This document shows, one piece after another, positions 16,472 through 25,164 of a stretch of 64,000 nt of DNA. The stretch is from positions 2,418,001-2,482,000 of the forward strand of contig NZ_CP060497.1 in the NCBI RefSeq assembly GCF_014334135.1, read 5' to 3'. This DNA comes from Olivibacter sp. SDN3 (GTDB taxonomy: Bacteria > Bacteroidota > Bacteroidia > Sphingobacteriales > Sphingobacteriaceae). The stretch's first letter is position 1. Each line of letters begins with the position of its first letter. A program made the position numbers and the translations under genes. Below the pieces are notes generated by a model. The model was not told the DNA's origin and did not search any database. It was given only the letters and a program-made list of their open reading frames with translations.

Positions 16472-17569
16472 GTGAGAAATGGATTGAATTATAGACTCAA
16501 TGGCCTATGGAAAAAAATAGGATTGATTTTTTTCAGTTTGATGGTATTGTATTTTGTTGCATACCTAATTGATCCAATCTTTTTCCTGGCGAATTATGTT
16601 GATTTGACCTTTGCAAACTTACTCATCAACTTTTTACTTAATTTGTTCTTCTGCATCATCATGGTAGAATTTTCACTATTAGTCGACAGAAAAATGAACA
16701 GGTTTTTACCATGGACAAAAGGGACCTTAAGAAGATTATTTGTTCAAACCATCGTCCAAATCATATGTATTTTCCCGCTTCTCATAGTTTTGTCTATTAT
16801 GATCTCAGGAATTTTCAGCTTTTTAAATGTTGATGTCAAAGAATTGACCGATAATGATGTAAATCTCCGGCACTATATCACGGCAATCATCGTACTGAGC
16901 CTGATGATTAGTGGTGTGAGCACGATTCACTATTTGACAGAAAATTGGAAATCGGAAATCATAAACAGGGCGGAACATGAAATCAAGGCTGCAGAAAGTA
17001 AACAACTGGTTGCCGAAATAGAATTACAGGCTTTGCGATTACAGCTGGACCCACATTTTGTATTCAACAATTTGAGTGTTCTGTCCGAACTGATCTTAAA
17101 AGACCAACAATTAGGTTTTGAGTATACCGAAAATTTCGCAAAGGTATATCGTTACTTGTTACTTAATTCAAAAAGCAAGTTGATCATATTGAAAGATGAG
17201 CTGAAGTTTCTTGATGCCTATCTCTTTCTGCTGAAAAATCGCATCGGATCGGGTGTTAATTTTGAAATTTCAGTATCGCCAACTAAATTGGATATGCGTC
17301 TTCCACCGGTTACCTTGCAATTGTTAGTGGAAAACGCACTCAAATACAATCGTATAGAGAAAGACAAGCCATTAAGGGTACGCATTTTTACGAATGAATC
17401 TGATGAGCTGATTGTCCATAACAACCTATTACCATTGCTGAGAAAGCCACGTTCTTCAGGTATAGGTTTGGGAAATATTAAAAGCCGTTATGCGCTTCTT
17501 TCTGATAGGGAGCCCCATATCGAACAAAATGAATTATCATTTACCGTAAAAATACCTTTGTTGGCATGA
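16472..17569 (+). CDS. LytS/YehU-type sensor histidine kinase
   Basis: The 365-residue protein starts at GTG. It has four transmembrane helices (about 12-34, 40-66, 89-112 and 130-150), a short coiled region (AEHEIKAAESKQLVAEIELQ) and a His_kinase domain. The phospho-acceptor box is LRLQLDPHFVFNNLSVLSEL, with H near residue 195. The GHKL ATPase N-box is LQLLVENALKYN, and the G-box is SSGIGLGNIKSRYALL. Its ATGA end overlaps the response regulator start, so the two are translationally coupled. By family it is an inner-membrane kinase that phosphorylates a LytTR-type regulator; the signal is unknown. Confidence 0.9.
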   Translation: MRNGLNYRLNGLWKKIGLIFFSLMVLYFVAYLIDPIFFLANYVDLTFANLLINFLLNLFFCIIMVEFSLLVDRKMNRFLPWTKGTLRRLFVQTIVQIICIFPLLIVLSIMISGIFSFLNVDVKELTDNDVNLRHYITAIIVLSLMISGVSTIHYLTENWKSEIINRAEHEIKAAESKQLVAEIELQALRLQLDPHFVFNNLSVLSELILKDQQLGFEYTENFAKVYRYLLLNSKSKLIILKDELKFLDAYLFLLKNRIGSGVNFEISVSPTKLDMRLPPVTLQLLVENALKYNRIEKDKPLRVRIFTNESDELIVHNNLLPLLRKPRSSGIGLGNIKSRYALLSDREPHIEQNELSFTVKIPLLA

Positions 17570-18330
17570 AAGTTATTAAAAAAGTACTGATTATCGAAGA
17601 TGAAGAAGTAAATGCGCAGCGTCTGCAAAGATTGCTTGCGAAAATCAGACCCGAATATGAAGTATTAGGTATACTGGACAGTATAGGAAAAACAATAGCT
17701 TGGCTGTCTCATGGAGAGCCCCTTGATTTAATATTTATGGATATCCGCCTTGCTGACGGCATAAGTTTTGAGATTTTCAACCTTACGGAAATAAAATATC
17801 CGGTGATCTTTACGACGGCGTATGACGAGTATGCTGTCAAAGCCTTCAAATACAATAGCATCGATTATCTCTTAAAACCGATCGAAGAGGAAGAGCTGGA
17901 GACTGCCGTAATAAAATTTGAATCATTACTTCAACAATCTTTTGAGCAGCATCTGCTGATCAGGAACCTGCTTGATTACATAGACAAAAGAGAATACAGA
18001 GAAAAATTTCTGCTGCCCTACCGCGATGGATATAAAAAGGTCGATGTTGAGGACATCGCTTTTTTTTACTCCCAAGATGGGACTTGTGTCGCAACCTTAT
18101 TTAATGGGGAATCGAACGTTATCCCCAAGACGTTGGAAACGCTGGAACAACAGTTAAATCCTAAATACTTTTTTCGTGCAAACCGACAGTACATTGTGCA
18201 TATCCGGGCAATTGAGAAAGTACATAATTATTTCAACTCCAAAATAAAACTAGATGTAAAACAATCTAAGGAAGGAATTATAGTGAGCAGATTAAAAGCA
18301 ACGCTATTAAAAGAATGGTTAGATTACTGA
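17566..18330 (+). CDS. LytTR-family response regulator
   Basis: The 254-residue protein has a CheY-like receiver at its N-terminus: acidic pocket IIEDEEVNAQRL, phospho-acceptor in DLIFMDIRLADG, T in IFTTAYDEYAVKAF, and K in YLLKPIEEEEL. A C-terminal LytTR DNA-binding domain follows, with FLLPYRDGYKKVDVEDIAFF and the ending FFRANRQYIVHIRAIEKVHN. It overlaps the kinase gene by 4 bases. LytTR proteins bind pairs of direct repeats. A direct-repeat pair (TTAGGGACA twice, 10 bases apart) lies upstream of the permease at 19416-21800, but a link is speculative. Confidence 0.92.
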   Translation: MKVIKKVLIIEDEEVNAQRLQRLLAKIRPEYEVLGILDSIGKTIAWLSHGEPLDLIFMDIRLADGISFEIFNLTEIKYPVIFTTAYDEYAVKAFKYNSIDYLLKPIEEEELETAVIKFESLLQQSFEQHLLIRNLLDYIDKREYREKFLLPYRDGYKKVDVEDIAFFYSQDGTCVATLFNGESNVIPKTLETLEQQLNPKYFFRANRQYIVHIRAIEKVHNYFNSKIKLDVKQSKEGIIVSRLKATLLKEWLDY

Positions 18331-18722
18331 ATCAATATTCAAACACTAGTCATGTGCAACCGCGTAGAAAAGTCGACATAATCACTAACTGTATGTTTCA
18401 AGCTGAACGGGTTTTATTTATTTGCTCGATATACCGAATATCGTTTTTATGATCTTTTGCCTAATTTCTAGAGGTAGTTCGGAATTGTCTTTCATAATGA
18501 TAGTGAGACCATTTCCTTTTAGGAACGGTCAGTAATTGGAATTGTACCATGTGACTATCGTTAAGCCACTAGCAGGGATGAGTTTACTCCCGATCAAAAT
18601 TTTCTGTAGCCCATGACTGTATCCCTACCATAACTTTACCTTATGTTCCTATAGCCAAAATGGTAACTACTTGCAAATCTAAAGTGTAAGGTAGAAATTT
18701 GCAATTGATAAAACCATCAATT
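18331..18722. other. intergenic region, no clear gene
   Basis: On the minus strand a short frame near 18425-18535 reads LTIIMKDNSELPLEIRQKII, then KTIFGISSK and a stop. It has no upstream body and may be a remnant. The promoter of the DUF6194 gene probably lies at the right end. Confidence 0.3.
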
Positions 18723-19160
18723 ATGTCATTACAAAAAATTGAAAATCACATTTCCAAAAATCTCCACAACGTTCAGAAATTGGATAGTTTTGGATACAAT
18801 CTTTTCTTTTACGGAACTGACCATGTTCTTCCATTTATCAGCATTGCTAAATCAGATAATGAATATGACAGTGTCTCCAATCTAAACCGGGACGGCGTAT
18901 TTCGCGTGAATATTGGGGTTTCAAAAGAAACGTTCAACAAACTTTTTGCTAACTCTAAAAAGGAATGGGATTTTACTGAATTAAACTCTTTTATGCCTCA
19001 CCCTCATTATGCCGCTCAAAATTTCATTTGTATACTTAATCCGCTGGAAAATAATCTCATATATACAATCAATTTCATCGAAGAAGCCTATGCAATTGCA
19101 AAGAACCGCTTTGATAAAAAACATTCTATCGAATCGAAAGGGCCAAACAGATCACCATAG
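18723..19160 (+). CDS. DUF6194 family protein
   Basis: From the ATG at 18723 the protein has 145 residues; a TTG eight codons upstream is also in frame. The conserved core is DGVFRVNIGVSKETFNKLF, then WDFTELNSFMPHPHYAAQNF and ICILNP, which I recognise as the DUF6194 pattern (R-x-N-I-G-x-x-x-x-x-F, D-F-T, M-P-H-P-x-Y). It is probably a small soluble cytoplasmic protein whose activity is unknown. It stands alone, with the convergent permease gene ending about 255 bases downstream. Confidence 0.75.
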   Translation: MSLQKIENHISKNLHNVQKLDSFGYNLFFYGTDHVLPFISIAKSDNEYDSVSNLNRDGVFRVNIGVSKETFNKLFANSKKEWDFTELNSFMPHPHYAAQNFICILNPLENNLIYTINFIEEAYAIAKNRFDKKHSIESKGPNRSP

Positions 19161-19415
19161 ACAACTAAATTCAACGTACTGTGCTATGGACAAAACAGGG
19201 CAAGAGTTATAGAGCAATCAATTGCATCGATTTTAAAGGTTGTCCAACAAAGTAAATAAGTTCTAAAGCTTTTTACTAAACTTTTCGATTTTGGTGATAA
19301 TTTCTGCAAAAAAAGTTTTCATGTAACTATATTTAATATATTATTATCGGAGTCTCATTATAAAAGCTTGTTTTTCTAGACCTTATGGATCTTTTTTTGG
19401 ACAATCCTCTATTTA

Positions 19416-21800
19416 CTATTCGCTTCTTAGTGATTTCACCGGATTTACCAAAGCTGCCTTTATGGTTTGAAAGCTCACCGTAACAAGCGTTAGCATAATC
19501 ACGCCTATTGCTGTAGATAAATAAACCCACAAAGAGATGCCTGTATGGTAATCATACCCCTCTAGCCAATGATTCATAATATACCAAGAAAGTGGTATGG
19601 CCAAACTAAAAGAAACAAGAACCAATAACAAAAAGTTCTTCGATAACAATACCCAGAGACTGAGCACCGTTGCTCCCAAAACTTTTCTTACACCAATCTC
19701 TTTTGTCCGCTGTTCGGCCATGAAAGCTGACAATCCAAAAATTCCAAGGCAACTGATAAAGATTGCAAAACTGGCAAACAATCTTGCCAAGCTTCCTATT
19801 TTCTGTTCAAAGGAAAACTTCTCTGCATAATCTGTATCTACAAAGGAGTATTCAAAAGGGGAGGCCGGATTATATTTCTTAAAGATCGATTCAATAGCAG
19901 CTAGTGCGTTCGCCGTATTTACCGTTGATTTAATTTTAATGGTTATTGCGTCCAACTCCGTATAACTGAGCATAAACACATTCGGAGATACTTCCTCAAA
20001 AGGCGATTCCATTAAAACATTTTTTATAACACCGATAACCTTATAGGGAACATCTTCGTATTTTATGGTTTCTCCAATCGGATGCTCCAAGGACATATAG
20101 CGCACAGCAGCTTCATTGAGAATAATAGCGTTAGTGTCCGTGGGAAAGTCTCTGGAAAAATCTCTACCATCCTTAAATTGCCACTTTAAGGTACTGCCAA
20201 AATCATGCGTAACATAACAAACACCAATACTTTGATTGATATCGGGCTGTTTTCCCGGCCAATCAAACCCACTGAAATGGTTACCTATGTAAGTGGCGGT
20301 ATTGGAAGCTTCGGCCATGTTTTCCAAATAACCGGAATTTATCAGTTCATTCCGTAAAACAGCATAAATACCCGGCTTTTTCAGATCGGGAGTGTTAATG
20401 TCTATGCTGATCAGACCTTGTTGTTCATAACCCAAAGGCCTATTTTTGACATGTTGTATCTGCCGAAAAATAATCACCGTGCCGACAATAAGGGATAATG
20501 AAACCGTAAACTGAAAAACGACCAACAGACGTCTTGATATTTCTGAAAAACGGCCTACGTTAAATGCACCTTTCAATACCTTTATTGGTTTGAACGAAGA
20601 TAGGTATAGCGCTGGATAACTTCCTGATAATATACCGGTGAAGAGTGCGAACAGGCCAATAGCTAGCCAAAATATGGGGGCATGCGTCGGAAGCAGCATC
20701 TCCTTACTGGATAAAGTATTAAACCAGGGCAAGGCAAGCCAAACCAAAATAATGGCTAGAACTGAAGCTAAAATGGCAATGAGTATCGATTCACTCAAAA
20801 ACTGCATGACCAAATACGCTTTGGAAGAACCTACTGTTTTACGGATTCCTACTTCCGCTGCCCGTTTTTGAGATTGTGCTGTGCTTAAATTCATAAAGTT
20901 AATGCAAGCAAGTATGCAGACAAAAAGACCTATCAAACCGAACATCCATACAAACTGGATATTACCACCTACATTCTTGCCATTCCTAAATTCATTGTAA
21001 AGATGCCATTCCGTTGCCGGTTGGAGTATGATTTCCGGCTGATCGTTCCGGTCGGGCTTACCCACGAGCAAGTTTTTAACCTTGCCTGAAACCTGTTCTA
21101 AATCAGCATTTTTTGCAATTTTGGCTAAAATAAAAAAGGAGTTATTGTTCCATTGCTTATAAGCATCTTTTACCCATGTTCGCGACGCAACTAAACTGTT
21201 CCAGGGAAGTATGAACTGTTGTTCAGTAAAATCTGTGTTGGGCGCAAAGTTTTGATAAACACCTGTAACCGTTGCAGATGATTCATTATTTATTTTGATA
21301 ACCTGACCAATAGGATCTGTCTTGTCAAAAAGAATAGTGGCAAGACGTTCACTGATCAAAATAGATGATGGGTCGGCAAAACTATCAACAGAACCTTTTA
21401 CCAACTGTAATGATAGAATATCCGTAAACCCGGGTTCTGCATAGAAGCCGAAGCTGTTTGCATTTTCGTCACTATTTTTTGTTGACATGGTTGCCCGGCC
21501 GTACCGATATAGTGCAATATGCTCAAAATCGGCAGCATATTTGCTTTTCAGCTCTATGGCTGCGGGAATGGATATACTTCCTACAGTATTGATATGGAGC
21601 CCATCCGACGAATTATGCAGTACCTTTACAATTCGTTCATGATCTTTGAAACCTTTATTGAACGATAGTTCGTCCCATACCCACAAACCTATTAAGATTG
21701 TTATCGTCATACCCAACGCTAAACCGAAAATGTTTATAACGGTATAGGCTTTGTTTCTGACCAGGTTTCGCCAAGCTATCGTAAAGTAATTTTTGAACAT
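19416..21800 (-). CDS. large ABC-transporter permease, tandem FtsX/MacB type (second copy)
   Basis: The 794-residue paralogue of the permease at 8155-10536 has the same domain order. The N-terminal helix is TVINIFGLALGMTITILIGL. A MacB-like periplasmic domain follows, then the coupling motif QSQKRAAEVGIRKTVGSSKA with three helices. The second periplasmic domain and the C-terminal bundle with EQRTKEIGVRKVLGATVL complete it. No ATPase is encoded next to it. The two TGTnCG-N4-yGnACA dyads 102-139 bases upstream and the TTAGGGACA direct repeats closer in suggest dedicated transcriptional control shared in part with the other permease. Confidence 0.88.
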   Translation of the reverse strand: MFKNYFTIAWRNLVRNKAYTVINIFGLALGMTITILIGLWVWDELSFNKGFKDHERIVKVLHNSSDGLHINTVGSISIPAAIELKSKYAADFEHIALYRYGRATMSTKNSDENANSFGFYAEPGFTDILSLQLVKGSVDSFADPSSILISERLATILFDKTDPIGQVIKINNESSATVTGVYQNFAPNTDFTEQQFILPWNSLVASRTWVKDAYKQWNNNSFFILAKIAKNADLEQVSGKVKNLLVGKPDRNDQPEIILQPATEWHLYNEFRNGKNVGGNIQFVWMFGLIGLFVCILACINFMNLSTAQSQKRAAEVGIRKTVGSSKAYLVMQFLSESILIAILASVLAIILVWLALPWFNTLSSKEMLLPTHAPIFWLAIGLFALFTGILSGSYPALYLSSFKPIKVLKGAFNVGRFSEISRRLLVVFQFTVSLSLIVGTVIIFRQIQHVKNRPLGYEQQGLISIDINTPDLKKPGIYAVLRNELINSGYLENMAEASNTATYIGNHFSGFDWPGKQPDINQSIGVCYVTHDFGSTLKWQFKDGRDFSRDFPTDTNAIILNEAAVRYMSLEHPIGETIKYEDVPYKVIGVIKNVLMESPFEEVSPNVFMLSYTELDAITIKIKSTVNTANALAAIESIFKKYNPASPFEYSFVDTDYAEKFSFEQKIGSLARLFASFAIFISCLGIFGLSAFMAEQRTKEIGVRKVLGATVLSLWVLLSKNFLLLVLVSFSLAIPLSWYIMNHWLEGYDYHTGISLWVYLSTAIGVIMLTLVTVSFQTIKAALVNPVKSLRSE

Positions 21801-21867
21801 AGCATCATGCTGTTTTTCGTATTACACATTCATTATCAAGAAGACTGCCAATTGGATATATCTTGGT

Positions 21868-21886
21868 TAGGGACACTTAGGGACAA
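21868..21886 (-). promoter_or_regulatory. direct repeat TTAGGGACA twice, 10 bases apart
   Basis: TTAGGGACA at 21868-21876 and again at 21878-21886 places two identical 9-mers one helical turn apart, 68-86 bases upstream of the permease start. Direct 9-mer pairs are typical of LytTR and OmpR-type binding sites. Confidence 0.35.
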
Positions 21887-21902
21887 TTTGGCTTTTTATC
21901 TG

Positions 21903-21938
21903 TGTGCGGTAGCGGACACCTGTGTTCGATTGCGAACA
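21903..21938. promoter_or_regulatory. tandem dyad operator, TGTnCG-N4-yGnACA twice
   Basis: TGTGCG-GTAG-CGGACA (21903-21918) and TGTTCG-ATTG-CGAACA (21923-21938) are 20 bases apart; the second is a perfect inverted repeat. The pair corresponds to the pair at 10672-10708 in front of the other permease. Confidence 0.55.
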
Positions 21939-22138
21939 ATGCGTTCGAAGCGACCCTGTTTGGTTAGAGAATACCGCTCTTAGTTATGGGTTATTTATCT
22001 TTCTTTTTAACATCATATGAATTGTTTTTTGGTATGGATTAAGTTGTATTTGTTTACGATCTCTTCCTATAAAGAAATCTTCATCTATTTCCGTTAAGAA
22101 ATTATTGAGACGAAGGCTTCGAGAATATCAGTACATTC

Positions 22139-22694
22139 CTATAAAGTACAATCAATGGAACCAATACGATGACTGCTGGCAGGATAAGATTCAAGTCCTT
22201 TAGCAAATTGATGCAACCTTTCAAAATCAGTTTCCCCTTTCTTGTCTTCGATGGCACGGCTCAAAATGCGGATTCCGTCTTTTAACGTTTGAGCTTCTTG
22301 CTGCTTTTGTGCCAGTCGTTTTTCATTGATAGCATAACCCTGAAACAAGATACGCTCTCAATCTTTGGGTAGCCCATTGGCGGAATAATGTCGCTTTTGT
22401 AGAATTAACTCGATAACCAACTGAGATAACCATATCCAGGTTATAAAAATTAATTTTTCTTTTTTTACCGTCCGTAGCAACTTGTTCCAAAATGGAACAG
22501 GTTGATTCTGCTATTAATTCGCCAGATTTATAAATATTGCCTATGTGTTCCACGATGGCAGGTCGTTGAACTTCGAAAATTGCCGCCATGGAATTTGTAT
22601 CGAGCCACACGGTATCCTGCTCGAACGTTACTTCGATTTGCGTTTGCCCATCACTAGCTTGATATATTTCAATTTGGTTTTTCATCCTGCTCAA
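22139..22694 (-). pseudogene. RhuM-family (virulence protein) gene, frameshifted and truncated
   Basis: The first frame (22694-22323) has the RhuM N-terminus: IEIYQASDGQTQIEVTFEQD, VWLDTNSMAAIF, the HIGNIYKSGEL helix, NFYNLDMVISVGYRVNS and FRQWATQRLRAYL. One extra base near 22340 shifts the frame; the second frame resumes with FQGYAINEKRLAQKQQEAQT and LKDGIRILSRAIE. It then ends after LHQFAKGLE with unrelated residues. Intact members are about 330 residues and end in a Fic/DOC-like domain, so roughly the last 150 residues are lost. Such genes sit in mobile or defence regions. Confidence 0.75.
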
Positions 22695-22911
22695 TATTAA
22701 TCCCTTTAGCTAGGGCCGCTTAGGATGTACTGATATTGTTCTATAAGCACTGAACTAAAACATTTACTTCTTTTTTGTATTGTCACTATTAATCAATAGA
22801 TTAGAATTGTAGTAGCAAGCTGGTGGCTAAATGGTTGAACATGTGGATAGATTATAGCGTAGCGAAATGCTTGCCCGGAACAATACCGATTGAACAATAA
22901 TTATATAAAAT

Positions 22912-23382
22912 ATGATTTCATTAACGGTAAATGAAGAGCTGCATACCTTGGATGCAGATCCGGAAATGCCACTTCTCTGGGCGATACGAGATATCGTCGG
23001 GCTTACCGGTACCAAGTATGGCTGCGGGGTTGCCCAGTGTGGCGCATGCATCGTGCATCTGGAAGGCGAAGCCGTCCGGTCATGCGTCACCAAACTCAAA
23101 CGGGCGGAAGGAAAAAAGGTGATGACCATCGAAGGGTTATCGGCAGCGAACGACCACCCCGTGCAGCAGGCATGGGCCGAAATTGATGTGCCCCAATGCG
23201 GTTATTGCCATTCCGGCCAGATTATGGCCGCTGCAGTACTGCTGCGGGAAGTTCCGGACCCGACGGATCAGGATATCGACAATGCCATGTCGGGGAATGT
23301 TTGCCGCTGCGGGACTTACCTCCGCGTGAGAAAGGCCATTCACCTGGCTGCAAAAATTGCACAGGACACACCGAAGGGATAG
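22912..23382 (+). CDS. (2Fe-2S) subunit of an isoquinoline 1-oxidoreductase-like molybdenum hydroxylase
   Basis: The 156-residue protein has both iron-sulfur domains of the xanthine-dehydrogenase small subunit. The plant-type ferredoxin cluster uses C38, C43, C46 (CGVAQCGAC) and C58. The helical [2Fe-2S] domain uses C96, C99 (CGYCHSGQ), C131 and C133 (CRC). It passes electrons from the molybdopterin subunit encoded at 25165-27336. In the IorAB subgroup, electrons go to a membrane cytochrome rather than a FAD subunit, which matches the cytochrome gene that follows. GC content is higher than in the flanks. It is the first gene of the operon. Confidence 0.9.
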   Translation: MISLTVNEELHTLDADPEMPLLWAIRDIVGLTGTKYGCGVAQCGACIVHLEGEAVRSCVTKLKRAEGKKVMTIEGLSAANDHPVQQAWAEIDVPQCGYCHSGQIMAAAVLLREVPDPTDQDIDNAMSGNVCRCGTYLRVRKAIHLAAKIAQDTPKG

Positions 23383-23418
23383 CCTCAAGACTCCAGGAAA
23401 AACTAAACTAAACTAATC

Positions 23419-23850
23419 ATGTCTAAAATCACTAAACGTACCATCATTTCAGGGATCATCGCTATCGCTGGCTATTCGGTGTTCAGTGCCGTAAAGACGG
23501 GAGAGCCGATGCTCGATAGGAAGGAGATAGCCCTGGCCAAAGATAGTATCGTTTCCGTGCAGGCCTTCGAGAAGGTCTACGCGGTATTGATGAGCCCCCG
23601 GTGCATGAACTGCCATCCGGCAGGGGACATCCCCTTACAGGGTGATGATAGCCACCTGCACGAAATGAACCCGAAAAGGGGCCCCGATGGGAAGGGTATG
23701 CTTGCCATGAAGTGCGCCAACTGCCACCAGCCGGAAAATACCGAGGGGCCGCACGCCCCGCCCGGCCATCCGGAATGGCACCTCCCACCCGAAGATATGA
23801 AAATGGTCTTCGAAGGGCGAACGCCCCACTGGAATTGCAACTTAAAATAG
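23419..23850 (+). pseudogene. c-type cytochrome subunit, interrupted by an IS3 element with internal deletion
   Basis: The frame begins with a membrane/signal segment (TIISGIIAIAGYSVFSAV) and has two haem motifs, CMNCH (62-66) and CANCH (99-103). It continues MVFEGRTP, where family members go on into a second half. At 23830 the IS sequence (TGGAATTGC) begins and a TAG ends the frame at 23850. Beyond the IS (25080 onward), a frame reads NGAYAPAPEKEAQ and a stop, which fits the last residues of the same gene. About 60-70 codons between seem to be lost. The protein would be the electron acceptor for the Mo-hydroxylase; a truncated version may still carry haem. Confidence 0.65.
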
Positions 23851-23859
23851 GAGACTTTT

Positions 23860-24690
23860 TTATGCTGCCATTTTCTCTTTTTCCAATAGCATCTCTTCGA
23901 TCTGCTTAGGGGTTTTATATCCCAGGGCAGAATGTGTTCTTTTGGTATTATAAAAACCTTCAATATATCCAAAGATCTCCAATTTAGCCGATTGCTGATC
24001 GATGAATTTTCTATGGTAGATCATTTCAGCCTTTAGTGTCTTGAAAAAGCTCTCAGCTACTGCATTGTCCCAGCAATTGGCCTTCCTACTCATGCTTTGA
24101 AGTATCTTGTTTTTTACAATTACCCTCCTGAATTCATCGCAGGCATATTGGATCCCTCTATCCGAATGGAAGATAAGACCATCTTTGATACCTCGGTTTC
24201 TAATAGCCATTTTGATGGCTTGTACAGAAGTGTTTTTAGTCGTCATATCGGTGCTTAAAGACCATCCAATGACTTTTCTGTCCGCCAGATCGATAACCGT
24301 TGTTAGATAAAGCCACCCTTTGCCGGTATGGATGTAAGTAATGTCGCTAACCCATTTTTGCGATAGGGAATCCGCTGAAAAATCTCTTTGGAGGAGATTT
24401 TCAGCTATCCTATAACTATGGCTCGAATCTGTGGTCACCCTATATTTTTTCTTAACCTTACTTCGTATCCCATGTTTCTTCATCAATCTTGCTACGTAGC
24501 TTCTTGATACCATTTCACCTTTTTTGTGCAGCTCTGCGGTTATCCGTGGGCTGCCATAGATATACTTACTGTCACTGTGTACCTGCTGTATTTTATCCAC
24601 AAGTGCTTTACTGCGTTGTTCCCTGGGGGATTCGGGCCAAACCAGCCAACGGTAAAAACAACTGCTGCTAACGTTCAATACTTCGCACAT
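23860..24690 (-). CDS. IS3-family transposase OrfB (integrase catalytic domain)
   Basis: From its ATG the frame has 276 residues and it is open upstream to the slippery site at 24777, adding KKGHSHLLQGRRSIYRFIKE and more after a -1 shift. The DDE triad is visible: D in WVSDITYIHTGKGWLYLTTV, D in LIFHSDRGIQYA and E in WDNAVAESFFKTLKAE. The N-terminal HTH_21 segment RSYVARLMKKHGIRSKVKKK is also typical. All three catalytic residues are present, so the element may still move. Confidence 0.9.
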   Translation of the reverse strand: MCEVLNVSSSCFYRWLVWPESPREQRSKALVDKIQQVHSDSKYIYGSPRITAELHKKGEMVSRSYVARLMKKHGIRSKVKKKYRVTTDSSHSYRIAENLLQRDFSADSLSQKWVSDITYIHTGKGWLYLTTVIDLADRKVIGWSLSTDMTTKNTSVQAIKMAIRNRGIKDGLIFHSDRGIQYACDEFRRVIVKNKILQSMSRKANCWDNAVAESFFKTLKAEMIYHRKFIDQQSAKLEIFGYIEGFYNTKRTHSALGYKTPKQIEEMLLEKEKMAA

Positions 24691-24722
24691 CTTCTCTACG
24701 GAATATACTTCTCGGTTCTCCT

Positions 24723-25022
24723 TTATGAACCGGTATATGGACCGTCTCCCCTGGAGAAGATGGCTATGGCCTTTTTTAAGATATCGCGTTCTAATTCTGT
24801 ATCTCTTAATTTCTTGCGTAAAATCCTTAACTCCTGCTCCTCCGGACTGATCTTGGGATTGTCAGGTAAAACCTTATTCCCATTATAACGTGGATTTCTA
24901 CGCCATTTACTCAGTAAACTGGGGTCTATGTCTAATTCCTTAGCTACATCGGCTACAGATCCCTTAACAACGCTCAAATCGACCGCCATTATCTTAAACG
25001 AATCATCAAATTTTCTATGCAT
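24723..25022 (-). CDS. IS3-family transposase OrfA
   Basis: The 99-residue protein starts MHRKFDDSFKIMAVDLSVVK and has the helix-turn-helix of IS3 OrfA (VADVAKELDIDPSLLSKWRR). A leucine-zipper-like stretch follows (EEQELRILRKKLRDTELERD), then ILKKAIAIF. It binds the terminal repeats. The A6G run at 24771-24777 (coding strand AAAAAAG) near its end is the standard site for -1 frameshifting into OrfB to make the full transposase. A diverged copy of the first 17 codons is found at 27391-27441. Confidence 0.88.
   Translation of the reverse strand: MHRKFDDSFKIMAVDLSVVKGSVADVAKELDIDPSLLSKWRRNPRYNGNKVLPDNPKISPEEQELRILRKKLRDTELERDILKKAIAIFSRGDGPYTGS
24771..24777 (-). other. A6G slippery site for programmed -1 frameshifting
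   Basis: On the coding strand TTA-AAA-AAG is followed by GCC. A -1 slip here joins OrfA to the OrfB frame without a stop between them, as expected for IS3 elements. Confidence 0.6.
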
Positions 25023-25164
25023 TTCTACAAATTTAAAATTACTGTCTAAATCTGTCTCGCTTTAAAGGTAGCAACTCCAAACGGAGCGTATGCGCCAGCG
25101 CCGGAGAAAGAGGCGCAATAATGAAGATGACCTGAATCATTAAGTGAGAATAAGATGAACAGAT

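Larger units (their letters stand above)
21801..22138. other. upstream region of the second permease gene
   Basis: It holds two direct repeats (21868-21886) and two dyads (21903-21938) in front of the leftward permease. I see no gene in the rest. Confidence 0.5.
23830..25079 (-). mobile_element. IS3-family insertion sequence (IS150-like), 1250 bp
   Basis: The ends are imperfect inverted repeats: TGGAATTGCAACTTAAAATA at the left and, read inward from the right, TGGAGTTGCTACCTTTAAAG. Inside are orfA (24723-25022) and orfB (23860-24690) on the minus strand, with an A6G slippery site between. The bases next to each end (CAC left, AAC right) give no clear 3-4 bp target duplication, in line with a deletion beside the element. 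Boundaries are set by the TG...CA ends and repeat match. Confidence 0.75.

Noticed and set aside
21836-21852. Sigma-54 promoter for the second permease (TGGCA...TTGA on the minus strand)
   Set aside because: The invariant GC at -12 reads GA and the other permease has no corresponding site.
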